A stretch of 45,746 nt of DNA from Actinomycetota bacterium (GCA_016278725.1 JADQBG010000014.1:1-45746); one strand, 5' to 3'; positions 32,120 through 40,275 are shown, numbered from the stretch's first letter. Translations and numbers: made by a program. The notes: generated from the letters alone by a model not told the origin.

Positions 32120-32854
32120 TCATCGAATCCCTAATGCCTCCCAGTCTTCCCGGGAAACCGTGTCGCTGATCAAGGTCAGGCCGTCTATAGTCCTGGCCGC
32201 CTCTCCATCGAGATGCAGTTCGACCTCTTCGACCAGCGGCAACTCGGTCAGTGTGTAAACCAGTTGGCCGAGCGCCAGGGATGGATCCTGCCCGTTCTGC
32301 GCCGGAGCCAAGCCACCAGCGAGGTCCACGCCTGCAACTCCGCCTTCGACTTCGATACTCCGCACCGCAGTCCCGGCCGTCAGAGCACTGCTGTAGCCGG
32401 CATATTGCTCCATCGCGGTGGGCCCAGCGAGGAGCATGTCAATGGCGGTCTCGCAGCACAGATCGGCCAGCTTCACCGGCCGCGTGACCGACGCCAGCTC
32501 GCCTCCCCGGCAGAAGTACACCGGATAGGCCACTTCGTTGACGTCGCCGGGTGCCGGCCAGACGCGCGCGTGGAGGACTTCATCCCCCGGAGCGGGCCAG
32601 ATCAGGCTCGCCTGCGGGACCGTTTGGGGGACCGTGTCGCCGGGGGCCGGCCAAACCAACGTGGTCTGCTGGACCGTGTCGCCGGGGGCCGGCCAGACCA
32701 ACGGCGTTGTGGCCAGCGCGACGTCGGCTCCACCGCCCGGCAGGATCAGAATCCCGGCTACGGCGACCAGCAAGGCGGCGACCGCGAGGGCTACCGCCGG
32801 CCGGAGTGAACGTTGGATGAATTGACCGCGATCTGGTGTCGTAATTGCCTTCAT
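32120..32854 (-). CDS. GerMN domain protein with WPAPGD repeats
   Basis: 244 residues from ATG 32854, nine bases after GGAGG; a GTG at 32863 sits directly on that site and is unlikely. One N-terminal membrane helix (AVALAVAALLVAVAGILIL) anchors an outside part. Residues about 50-105 hold four copies of a WPAPGD motif; two are encoded by a 42-bp tandem repeat. The C-terminal GerMN domain reads VYFCRGGELASVTRPV, LLAGPTAMEQ, GVAGVDLAGG and ALGQLVYTLTELPLVEEVEL. GerMN domains occur in GerM and in LpqB-like lipoproteins of actinobacteria and act at the cell envelope. First gene of a three-gene operon. Confidence 0.85.
   Translation of the reverse strand: MKAITTPDRGQFIQRSLRPAVALAVAALLVAVAGILILPGGGADVALATTPLVWPAPGDTVQQTTLVWPAPGDTVPQTVPQASLIWPAPGDEVLHARVWPAPGDVNEVAYPVYFCRGGELASVTRPVKLADLCCETAIDMLLAGPTAMEQYAGYSSALTAGTAVRSIEVEGGVAGVDLAGGLAPAQNGQDPSLALGQLVYTLTELPLVEEVELHLDGEAARTIDGLTLISDTVSREDWEALGIR
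32632..32715. repeat. 42-bp tandem repeat coding for WPAPGD units
   Basis: ACCGTGTCGCCGGGGGCCGG recurs 42 bases apart (32631 and 32673), giving two nearly identical 14-codon units. Two more diverged WPAPGD codings lie at about 32549 and 32591. It is in frame, so changes in copy number would lengthen or shorten the stalk without breaking the gene. Confidence 0.7.
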
Positions 32855-32859
32855 GCCGG

Positions 32860-32929
32860 CCACCCTCCTCCATAAAATAAGCGCCCTACGGACTCGGCCG
32901 ATGCTCCGGCACGCTCCCGTGGGCGCTTA
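32860..32929 (-). ncRNA. attenuator-like leader of the GerMN operon
   Basis: Read on the minus strand, TAAGCGCCCACGG (from 32929) pairs with CCGTAGGGCGCTTA (to 32878) with one bulge. An inner GCCG/CGGC hairpin sits in the loop, and TTATTTTAT follows directly, then the GGAGG site. That is the shape of an intrinsic terminator placed between promoter and gene, as in an attenuator or riboswitch platform. The ligand is unknown. Confidence 0.5.
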
Positions 32930-32988
32930 GGTTTCCCCGGTCCCTCCTCAGCTCTTCGAGGGCAAGGGTTTGGTGCTTGACTATCTTT

Positions 32989-33017
32989 AGGATAGCTAAG
33001 TAGAGCCCAATTCGCAA
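32989..33017 (-). promoter_or_regulatory. candidate promoter of the GerMN operon
   Basis: On the minus strand, TTGCGA (33017-33012) and TATCCT (32994-32989) are 17 bases apart in an AT-rich stretch. A small palindrome CTATC-N5-GATAG (32981-32995) overlaps the -10. The rest of the 32855-33302 gap toward mscL holds no gene that I can support. Confidence 0.35.
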
Positions 33018-33302
33018 CCGCCATCCTCGACCGAAAACACCTGGAAAATGGGGATATGGCCAACTCCGCGGTTACGAGCGAAACCCCGGTCTGGCGGGCG
33101 CGGCTCCCGCTGCCCAAACTCGAGATCGCGCCGGTGCTGGATGCTGCTACACTGGGAGCACGACTCGCGGAAGGTTTGGTTGGCCCGCGTCTCTGCGGCG
33201 CTGCGAGGGACCCGAACCCGATACTGGGCTCGGCCGCTAGAGGCGTAGATCTTCTCATCCCTCCCTCGGTTGGAGCCTCAAGCCAACGCCAGGGAGAGTG
33301 TG

Positions 33303-33701
33303 ATGAAGGACTTTCGCGAGTTCTTGCTACGCGGGAATATCGTCGATCTGGCTGTGGCGGTGGTTATTGGGGTGGCCTTCGGCGCTTTGATCAACTCTCT
33401 GGTCGTGGATTTGATCACCCCACTGATTGCCGCCATCGGCGGGCAGCAGGACTTCTCGGCGCTCACCTTCACCGTGAACGGTTCCATCTTCCGCTACGGC
33501 ATGTTCCTCAACGCGGTGTTCGCCTTCGTGCTGATCGCGGCGGTCATCTTCTTCCTGGTGGTCAAGCCGGTGAACGCGCTGATGAATCGTTACCGCCCGG
33601 AGCCCGCGGTCGACGAACCGACCAAGGAATGCCCCGAGTGTCTGAGCGCGATCCCCGAGGCCGCCAAGCGCTGTGCCTTCTGCACCACCGAATTGGTTTA
33701 G
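33303..33701 (+). CDS. mscL: large-conductance mechanosensitive channel MscL
   Basis: 132 residues that form a pentameric channel opened by membrane tension, for relief from hypo-osmotic shock. MKDFREFLLRGNIVDLAVAVVIGVAFGALINSLV is the canonical N-helix and first TM segment; the second TM is LNAVFAFVLIAAVIFFLVVKPVNAL. The usual C-terminal charged helix bundle is replaced by a tail with four cysteines, CPEC and CAFC 15 residues apart, which looks like a zinc ribbon. The start ATG 33303 has GGGAG upstream. It is monocistronic. Confidence 0.95.
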   Translation: MKDFREFLLRGNIVDLAVAVVIGVAFGALINSLVVDLITPLIAAIGGQQDFSALTFTVNGSIFRYGMFLNAVFAFVLIAAVIFFLVVKPVNALMNRYRPEPAVDEPTKECPECLSAIPEAAKRCAFCTTELV

Positions 33702-33890
33702 GGAGCGCCGCGGGCGAAAGAATCGGCCACCGCGTAGCCCCTGAGCCTCTTCTGAAGGGGGCCATCGCCGACGGCGCCGGCGGTACCGAGTGCCTCCTCC
33801 AGGTCCTCTCGCACGGCTGCTCCGTGACGGGGATCTGGACGAGGCCGCTCCGAAACGCGCTCTCCAACCGCGCTCGTGCTCCTTCCTGGT
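33702..33890 (-). pseudogene. degenerate fragment of a YpfJ-type metalloprotease gene
   Basis: On the minus strand one frame reads EDLEEALGTAGAVGDG, then PLQKRLRGYAVADSF and ARGAP before a stop at about 33701. This lines up with the C-terminal part of the intact protease at 34695-35537 (GDLEEALNAASAIGDDTLQK, GYAVPDSFTHGT). The last 40 or so residues and the catalytic half are missing, and the upstream bases no longer give a sensible match. It is a relic of a second copy, about 1 kb from the intact one. The rest of the gap to 34043 holds nothing else recognised. Confidence 0.65.
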
Positions 33891-34043
33891 TAGCGTCCAG
33901 CTCTTCGCGACCTCCCCTTGGCCGCTAAGCCCCCCCATGCGGTCAGGCGGAAGACTGTTCCCCCGGTGGGAGCGCAGGGGTTAGCATTAAAGTACCGTTG
34001 TGTCACACACCGTCATCTTTTCCGCAAAGAGAAGGGAGTTGTG

Positions 34044-34595
34044 ATGCAGCGCGCATCAACACAAGCAGCGTCGTCGAATCGAGTCGCCACGGCGAGAAGT
34101 CATGGGTCCGATGGGCGGGAAGCCGAAGGCGGAGGCGGCGGTCTCCTCCGTGCGTTGCGCTCACATCCATGGCTTTTCGGCTTGGCGCTCCTGGCCGTCG
34201 GATCTGCTCTTGTAGGCTCCGCGGTCTGGCGGGCGGTGGCCGATGAAGTGGGCAGCGGACCCAACGTCTTCATGCTGTCCAATGGTTCTAGCGATCCCGG
34301 CCATATCCACTACAGCTATCGAAACTTCGCGGGCCTGGTTCGCGAGGAAACCGCCCTCGAGCAAGGTCAGACCCTCGAACTGACCTACGAGGCCGAGGTC
34401 ACCAAGGGCAGCCTGGCCATGGAGGTCGTGAGCCCGGCCGGGGCCGAGGTATGGCGAGTCAATCTGCCCAAGGGCCGGCAGACTGACGGCAGCGTGTCGG
34501 CCGAGGTCGCAGTGCCCGAAACCGGTTCCTACCAGGTAGTGGTCACTGGTCTCGATGCGGGCGGCAGCTTCGACCTCTCCTGGAAGGTGCGGTGA
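34044..34595 (+). CDS. membrane-anchored small beta-sandwich protein
   Basis: 183 residues from ATG 34044 (AAGGGAG five bases upstream). An N-terminal disordered, Gly/Ser/Arg-rich cytoplasmic stretch of about 40 residues contains GGGGG; one TM helix (WLFGLALLAVGSALVGSAV) follows; an outside domain of about 110 residues has alternating beta-type segments (QTLELTYEAEV, GSLAMEVVSPAGAEVWRVNL, GSYQVVVTGLDAGGSFDLSWKV). The pattern is that of a small carbohydrate- or protein-binding sandwich, but no family is recognised. It is monocistronic. Confidence 0.72.
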   Translation: MQRASTQAASSNRVATARSHGSDGREAEGGGGGLLRALRSHPWLFGLALLAVGSALVGSAVWRAVADEVGSGPNVFMLSNGSSDPGHIHYSYRNFAGLVREETALEQGQTLELTYEAEVTKGSLAMEVVSPAGAEVWRVNLPKGRQTDGSVSAEVAVPETGSYQVVVTGLDAGGSFDLSWKVR

Positions 34596-34614
34596 GAGCG
34601 TAGACACGCTGGGG

Positions 34615-34637
34615 GCGGGGGCCAAAGGGGCCCCCGC
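34615..34637. terminator. bidirectional terminator hairpin
   Basis: GCGGGGGCC (34615-34623) and GGCCCCCGC (34629-34637) form a perfect 9-bp stem with a 5-base loop between two convergent genes. There is no T run. Confidence 0.6.
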
Positions 34638-34694
34638 CGCGGATCGTCGAGCGTGTGGCCTTAACCAGATCCCGGCTAGCTGATCCGGGCGCGG

Positions 34695-35537
34695 CTAGAG
34701 CTGTTCCGCCGAGAAAGTGTCTCCCTGGCCGATGTCGCCGGTGTCGAAACCCCTCTTGAACCAGCGCACGCGCTGCTCCGAGGTGCCGTGGGTGAAGGAG
34801 TCGGGCACCGCGTAGCCTTGCGCCTCCTTCTGAAGGGTGTCGTCGCCGATGGCGCTCGCGGCGTTCAAGGCCTCTTCAAGGTCTCCCGGCTCGAGAATGT
34901 CCCAGTTCTGCTCGGCTCGGTTGGCCCACACCCCGGCGAGAAAGTCGGCCTGCAGTTCGAGGCGGACCGAGAGGTCGTTTGCCTCGTCGGTGGAAGAGCG
35001 TTGCTGTGCGGCTCGGACCTGGTCGCTGATGCCCAGGAGGTTTTGCACGTGGTGGCCGACCTCGTGGGCGATCACGTAGGCCTGGGCAAAATCCCCGGGG
35101 GCGTCGTGGCGATTCGCCAGCTGGTCGTAGAAGGAAAGATCGAGGTACACGGTGCCGTCCGCCGGGCAGTAGAAAGGACCGACCGCCGAACTCGCCGCGC
35201 CGCATGCCGAGGAAACCGCGCCGGAGAAGAGCACCAGCTGCGGTTCCCGGTAGGGTTCGCCCACCTCTTCCTCGAAGATCTGGGCCCATACCTCTTCGGT
35301 ATCGGCCAGGACCACGGAGACGAACTGCTCGAGTTCCGACTGCTGCGCGCTGGTCGTATCGGTGTCCTGTCCGTCACCGCCCCCGACGCTATCGAGGATG
35401 ACTCCGGGGTCGCCCCCGAAGAGCGCGAACAGGAGGACCAGGATGAGGGTGCCCGCGCCGCCGCCGATGGCGAGCCCTCCTCGGCCCATGCCGCCGCGGC
35501 TTACGTTTTCACTGCCTCTGCGGCCCCGCCACTTCAC
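34695..35537 (-). CDS. YpfJ-type neutral zinc metalloprotease
   Basis: 280 residues, family PF04228. A short basic N-terminus (MKWRGRRGSENVSRGGM), one TM helix (GGGAGTLILVLLFALFGG) and an outside protease domain. The zinc site is HEVGHHVQNLLG, with the third ligand expected in LELQADFLAGVWA. The conserved YCPADGTVYLDLSFYDQL and GTSEQRVRWFKRGFDTGD blocks are present. Substrates of this family are unknown. The start is the GTG at 35537. A broken fragment of a paralogue lies at 33702-33890. It is divergent from the cobalamin riboswitch. Confidence 0.92.
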   Translation of the reverse strand: MKWRGRRGSENVSRGGMGRGGLAIGGGAGTLILVLLFALFGGDPGVILDSVGGGDGQDTDTTSAQQSELEQFVSVVLADTEEVWAQIFEEEVGEPYREPQLVLFSGAVSSACGAASSAVGPFYCPADGTVYLDLSFYDQLANRHDAPGDFAQAYVIAHEVGHHVQNLLGISDQVRAAQQRSSTDEANDLSVRLELQADFLAGVWANRAEQNWDILEPGDLEEALNAASAIGDDTLQKEAQGYAVPDSFTHGTSEQRVRWFKRGFDTGDIGQGDTFSAEQL

Positions 35538-35711
35538 CCGCTGCCTCCCCGCGTTTCGGTCGGGTTCCTCGGCTGCTCGTGTCCCCGCGGTCTATTCCCC
35601 GGAGATCTGTGGGCTAGGCACTCGCCCCAGGAATCGGCTCACGATTCGGCCGGGGATCTTCCGTTTCTGCTTGACCTAGTTCGTCCACCCGTGCTACCTC
35701 TAGAAAGAGTA

Positions 35712-35943
35712 ACCGTCAGGTGCCTCGCGAAGCGTCCGGCAATCCGGATGGGCAAAGACCCTTTCGCCGAGCGAGGAGAATAGGAAATCGGGTGAAAATC
35801 CCGAGCGGTCCCGCCGCTGTGAACGGGGAGCAAACCCGCAACTAGGCCACTGTTTCACCGCTGATCTGAGGATCGGCAAGGGGAATGGGAAGGCGCGGGC
35901 AAGCCTTGATCCGTGAGCCAGCAGACCTGCCTGAATGGTGGTA
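35712..35943 (+). ncRNA. cobalamin (B12) riboswitch
   Basis: The aptamer is read from the conserved segments in order: AGGTGCC near 35718, ATAGGAAATCGGGTGAAAAT, CCCGAGCGGTCCCGCCGCTGT, GGGGAGC, GCCACTG, GGGAAGGCGCGG, and the B12 box AGCCAGCAGACCTGCC ending at about 35933. This is the classic adenosylcobalamin class. It controls the ECF-UbiD-Hyu operon that starts at 36071. The remaining part of the gap back to 35538 holds nothing recognised. Confidence 0.95.
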
Positions 35944-36019
35944 GGCCCCCCGCGTGAAGGGGGCCCTGCTGGGGGATGATGGAAAAGTCTCCGGCCGATC
36001 GAGGCTGGGGGCTTTTTTT
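35944..36019 (+). terminator. riboswitch expression platform: hairpin and intrinsic terminator
   Basis: A GGCCCCC/GGGGGCC hairpin (35944-35965) follows the aptamer. Then AAGTCTCCGGCC (35985-35996) pairs, with some G-T pairs, with GGCTGGGGGCTT (36003-36014), and a run of seven T ends at 36019. This is a transcription terminator 50 bases before the first gene, so bound cobalamin should turn the operon off. Confidence 0.8.
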
Positions 36020-36070
36020 GTTCCCCGACCTCGATTACGTCATCGGAATCGGACGTGAAGGGGGCGGACA

Positions 36071-36706
36071 GTGGCAACTGAGCAAAGCGCAGTGGGACGG
36101 GGACGCGGACAGGCCGGAGTCGGGGCCGAAATGGGCGGCGTCGGTGCCGGGGGTGGCACGCTTGCCTGGGGAGGGAAGACGGCGCCCTTCTGGCGCACGG
36201 ACACCAGGGCGCTGGTGGGCGCGGTTGTTCTGGGGGTGGCATTCGTGCTCGTGCAGCAGGTGGCCCACCGCATCGACGCGGTGCTCTGGCCGACCCTGAT
36301 CATCATCGGTGGCATCACCTGGGCCACCTTCACCGGGCTGATCACCCTCATCTACCGCCAGCCCGGCGGAATCATCATGGGCGAGACCCAGGCTCTGGTC
36401 GCGGTGGCCACCGGCCTGTCGCCTCTGGCGCTCTTCTTCATCCCGGCGAACGGGTTCGGCTCGCTGGCCTACGGCGCCGTGGCCTGGCGGCTTTCCATGG
36501 AGCGGTGGAGCCATCACTTCCTGGCCCAACTGGCCTGTAACGTGGTTGGGAATGCCTGTGTGGCGGTCGGCCTTTACGTGGTGCTCGGCCTGCCCACCCC
36601 GGTGGTGCTCGTGTCCTCGGCGGTCACCGCGGCAGCGGGCACCGTGGGCAGCACCATACTCACCCGGCGTATCTACACCGCCGTTCGCCGCAGCGGTCTG
36701 GCTTAG
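36071..36706 (+). CDS. ECF transporter S component, B12-regulated
   Basis: 211 residues, the substrate-binding membrane subunit of an energy-coupling factor importer. A Gly-rich N-terminal tail of about 45 residues precedes about six hydrophobic helices: LVGAVVLGVAFVLVQQVAHR, LWPTLIIIGGITWATFTGLI, a QALVAVATGLSPLALFFIP region, then GSLAYGAVAW, CNVVGNACVAVGLYVVLG and VVLVSSAVTAAAGTVGSTIL. The GTG start has GAAGGGGG upstream. It is the first gene after the riboswitch terminator, so cobalamin, a precursor or a compound that replaces a B12-dependent step is the probable cargo (inference). EcfA-EcfA' and EcfT of the same operon complete the importer. Confidence 0.8.
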   Translation: MATEQSAVGRGRGQAGVGAEMGGVGAGGGTLAWGGKTAPFWRTDTRALVGAVVLGVAFVLVQQVAHRIDAVLWPTLIIIGGITWATFTGLITLIYRQPGGIIMGETQALVAVATGLSPLALFFIPANGFGSLAYGAVAWRLSMERWSHHFLAQLACNVVGNACVAVGLYVVLGLPTPVVLVSSAVTAAAGTVGSTILTRRIYTAVRRSGLA

Positions 36707-36719
36707 CCGGGGCTTGTCG

Positions 36720-38129
36720 ATGGAGCTGCAGACGAAGACGACGAAAGCGGGAGGCGCCGGCCAGGACTGGCGCCCCCTGCTCCACCAACTCGAAGGCGAC
36801 GGCGAGGTGGTCCGCATCGCGACTCCGATCGCCCGCGAGTACGAGATCAGCGCGCTGATGATGGACTTGGAGAAGGCCAGGCGTTACCCCCTGGTGATAT
36901 TCGAGAACGTGGGCGGTGGGGACGTCCCCGTGGTCACCAATGCGCTTGCACCCCGGGAACGGCTGGCGCGCGCTCTTGACGCCCCGTCCCACGCGCTCAG
37001 CGAAGAGTTCGCGAAGCGCATACAGAACCGGCCGGGGACCAGGCGGTTGAAGGAGGCCGCCTTCGAGGCGGTGAGCTACGTGGGCTCGGAGGCCGACCTC
37101 GGCCGTCTCCCTATCCTCACGCACTTTCCCATAGATGCCGGGCCGTACATCACCGGCGGATTGGTCGTGGCAAGAGATCCGCAGAGCGGCGCCGAGACCC
37201 TCGGTTTTCACCGCATGCAGCTCAAAGGCCGCGACAAGCTGGGCATCAGCCTGCACTCGCGGCAGCGTCTTTGGGAATACCTGCGCCGGGCCGAGGCCCG
37301 CGGTCAGAACCTGGAAGCTTCCGTGGTGATCGGGGTGCATCCGGCGATCGCGTTGGGTTCCATGGCGCTGATCCCCTACGAGGAAGGCAAGTTCAGCGCC
37401 ATCGGTGGCCTCTTCGACGAGCCGCTCGAGGTGGCTCAGTGCCGCACGGTCGATCTCGAGGTGCCCGCTTGGTCGGAGATCGTGATCGAGGGCGAGATCT
37501 TGGCGGGCGTGCGGGAGGCGGAAGGACCATTCGCCGAGTTCACCAACTACGCCTGCTATCGCAGCACCGAGAACGTGTTCCGGGTGAAGGCGATACAGCA
37601 CCGCGAAAAGCCCCTCTATCACGGGCTGACTCCCGGAATGAGTTCGGAGCACATCACCATCGTCGGCGTGCAGCGGGAGGGCGACGTGCTTGCCGCGCTC
37701 AATCGGACCCTGCCCAACGTGCGGGCGGTGCATGCGCCGTTCTCGGCCTGCGGTTTGTTTCACGTGTATGTGTCGCTGGACAAGGTGGCCGAGGGCCAGG
37801 CGCAGCAGGCCATTTTCGCCGCCTTTGCCGTCGACCACAACATCAAGCTGGTGGTGGTGGTCGATGCCGATGTCGATGTCTACGACGAGCGCGAGGTGCT
37901 CTGGGCTCTGGCCACGCGGCTGCAGGCGGATCGCGGGGTCACCATCGTCCCGCAGCATCTGGGCATGGGCTGCACTCTGGACCCCTCGACGGACGAACTC
38001 AGCCGGACGGCCAAGATGGGCATCGACGCCACCCGGCCCTTGAGCGGCTTTGCTCCCACCATCACCATCGACGATGGCGTCCGCGAAGCGGTTCGGCGGT
38101 TCTGGCCGGACCTCGGGCTCAAGCACTGA
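36720..38129 (+). CDS. UbiD-family decarboxylase
   Basis: 469 residues, of the group that uses prenylated FMN to add or remove CO2 on aromatic or unsaturated acids. Blocks seen: DLEKARRYPLVIFENVGG, LPILTHFPIDAGPYITGGLV, GFHRMQLKGRDKLGISLHSRQ with the cofactor/metal-site Arg and His region, EGPFAEFTNYACY with the catalytic glutamate, IQHREKPLYHGLTPG, and the C-terminal VVVDADVDVYDEREVLWALATR. Full length and apparently active. No UbiX (prenyl-FMN synthase) gene lies in the window. It follows the S component by 13 bases and is directly followed by hyuA. The substrate is unknown; a UbiD gene under a B12 riboswitch is unusual. Confidence 0.9.
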   Translation: MELQTKTTKAGGAGQDWRPLLHQLEGDGEVVRIATPIAREYEISALMMDLEKARRYPLVIFENVGGGDVPVVTNALAPRERLARALDAPSHALSEEFAKRIQNRPGTRRLKEAAFEAVSYVGSEADLGRLPILTHFPIDAGPYITGGLVVARDPQSGAETLGFHRMQLKGRDKLGISLHSRQRLWEYLRRAEARGQNLEASVVIGVHPAIALGSMALIPYEEGKFSAIGGLFDEPLEVAQCRTVDLEVPAWSEIVIEGEILAGVREAEGPFAEFTNYACYRSTENVFRVKAIQHREKPLYHGLTPGMSSEHITIVGVQREGDVLAALNRTLPNVRAVHAPFSACGLFHVYVSLDKVAEGQAQQAIFAAFAVDHNIKLVVVVDADVDVYDEREVLWALATRLQADRGVTIVPQHLGMGCTLDPSTDELSRTAKMGIDATRPLSGFAPTITIDDGVREAVRRFWPDLGLKH

Positions 38130-38130
38130 G

Positions 38131-40275
38131 GTGCACGCCCTGAACGGCATCGGCCTGCATCTGGCCGTGGATACCGGCGGGACTTTCACCGACGTGGTCG
38201 CGGCTCGAGCGGGGCACCAGGTACTGGTTTCGAAGGTGCCCACGGATGCGGAGAACCCGGCGAGAAGCTTCATGGTCGCGATCGAGTCGGTGGCCGAGCG
38301 TTTGGGCCTGACTTTAGCCGGCCTTCTCGAGCGCACCGGCCGCATAAGCCACGGGACCACGCTGGGGGTCAATGCGCTTCTGCAGGACGGCTTAGCGCGC
38401 ACGGCTCTCCTTACCACCGAGGGCTTTCGCGACGCTCTGGAGATCAGACGTTCCCGGCTCGAGAACCAGTGGGATCTCCGTTTCCGGCCTCCCGAACCGT
38501 TGGTCCCCCGTTATCTGCGCCTGGGCATCCGCGAACGGATTGACTGGTCGGGGCGGGTGCTCACTCCGCTCGACGAGGAACAGGTACGGGAGGTGGCGGC
38601 GGTACTGCGCGGGCATCGGGTCGAGGCAGTGGCCTTGTGTTTTCTGTTCTCCTACCTCAATCCTGCGCACGAGCAGGCGGCGGCCGCCGTTTTGCGGCGC
38701 GAGCTTCCCGAGGTCTACGTCAGCGCTTCGTCCGAGGTCGCCCCCCGGATGGGTGAGTACGAGCGCACCTCCACGGTCGTGCTGAACGCAGCCCTGGGCC
38801 CGTTGTTTGATGACTACCTGACCGAACTCGGGCAGGCCCTGGGCCGCCATGGTTGGAGGGACCCGGTTCACCTGGTTCTCAACAGCGGAGTGCTGAACGA
38901 CGCCGTCGGCGCGCTTCGCGCGCCGGTCAAAACTCTGTTCTCCGGCCCGGCCGGCGGCTCGCGAGGTGCCGAAACCGTGGCTCGGCAGCGAAGCGTGGAC
39001 GGTTTGATCGTCGCCGACATGGGCGGGACCAGCTTCGACACCCACCTGGTGCTCGAAGGCCGCACACCCCTGGTCGCCGAGTCGGCTGTGGCCGGACATC
39101 CGCTGGCTTTGCCTATGGTCGACATCCACTCGATCGCTGCGGGCGGGGGCAGCGTGCTCTCGGTGGACGAAGCGGGAGCCGTGAGGGTGGGGCCGCGGTC
39201 GGCCGGCGCTCTCCCCGGTCCTGCCTGCTACGGCCGGGGTGGCGTGGAACCGACGCTCACCGACGCCGCTCTTGTCCTTGGGTTGCTGGACCCGGCGGGA
39301 CTGCTCGGCGGACGCATGCCTCTTGATGCGGACTTGGCGTGGCAGGCGTTAGACCGAGCCCTCGCTGGGCCCCTAGGGCTCGAGGTGCCCGCGGCCGCGT
39401 TCGTCGCTTACCGGGTGGCGGCTGCCCGGATGGCGGACGCGATCAGGTTGATAACCGTCCAGAGAGGGATCGATCCGGGAGAATGCGTTCTGCTTGGTGC
39501 AGGGGGCGCCTTCCCACTATTCGCCACGGCGGTGGCCGAGGACCTGGCCATCGAGAAGGTTCTGCTCCCGGCCGTGGGCCCAACCTGGTGCGCCTGGGGA
39601 ATGGTCGCTACGCCCTGCGGCCACGAGGCCGTCCAACCCTATCTGATGTCGGGCGAGCGCTGGGATCAGCTTGGCTTTGAGACGGCTCTGGCCAAGGCGT
39701 CGGCCGCGGGACACGGGGAACTGGCGCGGCTCGGAGTGGGCCCCGGGCAGCTCGATACCGCATTGGTCCTGGAGATGCGCTACGCCGATCAGCACCACGC
39801 CATCGACGTGCGGCCCCCGGCCCAGCTGGGACCGGGGCAGCCTCCGGCCGCGCTCGCCCGCGAGTTCCATGCCCGTCACGAAACCCTGTTTGGTTACTGC
39901 GAATCCAGCCGGCCCTGGCAGCTCCTTGGCCTACGGCTCAGCCTGCGCGAAAAGCTCGCGGAGCTGCCCACCGGGGGGGAGGACCATGGAGATGGAGATG
40001 GAGATGGAGATGGAGCCGGCGTCGGACTGGGAGCGGGAGCCGGGCCGGGGACGTCGGCGGAAGCGGAGGGCTTGGCCCCTGCCGGGCTCAGACAGGTCGT
40101 CCTGGACGAGGGTGGCGCGGTTTCGGTCCCGGTCTGGGGTCAAGACTCGATCGGAGAGATGCCGGGACCCTGTCTGGTGAAGTTCAACTACACCACGGCG
40201 GTGGTGTCCAGAGGTTACGTGGCCCGGCTCGCCTCGGACGGCATCCTCGAGCTGCGAAGAAAGGAGGAGGCATGA
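38131..40275 (+). CDS. hyuA: HyuA: hydantoinase/oxoprolinase A subunit
   Basis: 714 residues from GTG 38131, one base after the ubiD stop. An ATPase subunit of the hydantoinase A/oxoprolinase family, which opens cyclic amides or carboxylates ketones by phosphorylating the substrate. Actin-like motifs are VDTGGTFTDVV at the start, ISHGTTLGVNALL, NSGVLNDAVG, FSGPAGGSRGAE, ADMGGTSFDTHLV and SIAAGGGSVL. Near residue 620 the sequence has a run GDGDGDGDG encoded by five ATGGAG repeats, followed by a Gly/Ala-rich linker before the last domain. The stop overlaps the hyuB start (ATGA). Confidence 0.9.
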   Translation: MHALNGIGLHLAVDTGGTFTDVVAARAGHQVLVSKVPTDAENPARSFMVAIESVAERLGLTLAGLLERTGRISHGTTLGVNALLQDGLARTALLTTEGFRDALEIRRSRLENQWDLRFRPPEPLVPRYLRLGIRERIDWSGRVLTPLDEEQVREVAAVLRGHRVEAVALCFLFSYLNPAHEQAAAAVLRRELPEVYVSASSEVAPRMGEYERTSTVVLNAALGPLFDDYLTELGQALGRHGWRDPVHLVLNSGVLNDAVGALRAPVKTLFSGPAGGSRGAETVARQRSVDGLIVADMGGTSFDTHLVLEGRTPLVAESAVAGHPLALPMVDIHSIAAGGGSVLSVDEAGAVRVGPRSAGALPGPACYGRGGVEPTLTDAALVLGLLDPAGLLGGRMPLDADLAWQALDRALAGPLGLEVPAAAFVAYRVAAARMADAIRLITVQRGIDPGECVLLGAGGAFPLFATAVAEDLAIEKVLLPAVGPTWCAWGMVATPCGHEAVQPYLMSGERWDQLGFETALAKASAAGHGELARLGVGPGQLDTALVLEMRYADQHHAIDVRPPAQLGPGQPPAALAREFHARHETLFGYCESSRPWQLLGLRLSLREKLAELPTGGEDHGDGDGDGDGAGVGLGAGAGPGTSAEAEGLAPAGLRQVVLDEGGAVSVPVWGQDSIGEMPGPCLVKFNYTTAVVSRGYVARLASDGILELRRKEEA
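39986..40015 (+). repeat. ATGGAG microsatellite in hyuA
   Basis: Five perfect copies of the hexamer ATGGAG. In the hyuA frame this codes alternating Gly and Asp in a flexible linker. Each unit is six bases, so copy-number change keeps the frame. Confidence 0.9.

Noticed and set aside
32860-33000. TPP or c-di-AMP riboswitch before the GerMN gene
   Set aside because: Single short matches such as GCTGAGGAGGGACC exist, but the remaining conserved segments are missing or out of order.
33327-33938. 203-codon minus-strand frame over mscL
   Set aside because: Antisense to mscL, and in a different frame from the protease remnant.
36660-38417. 585-codon open frame antisense to ubiD and hyuA
   Set aside because: Shadow of two clear genes on the other strand; low-complexity and no family motif.
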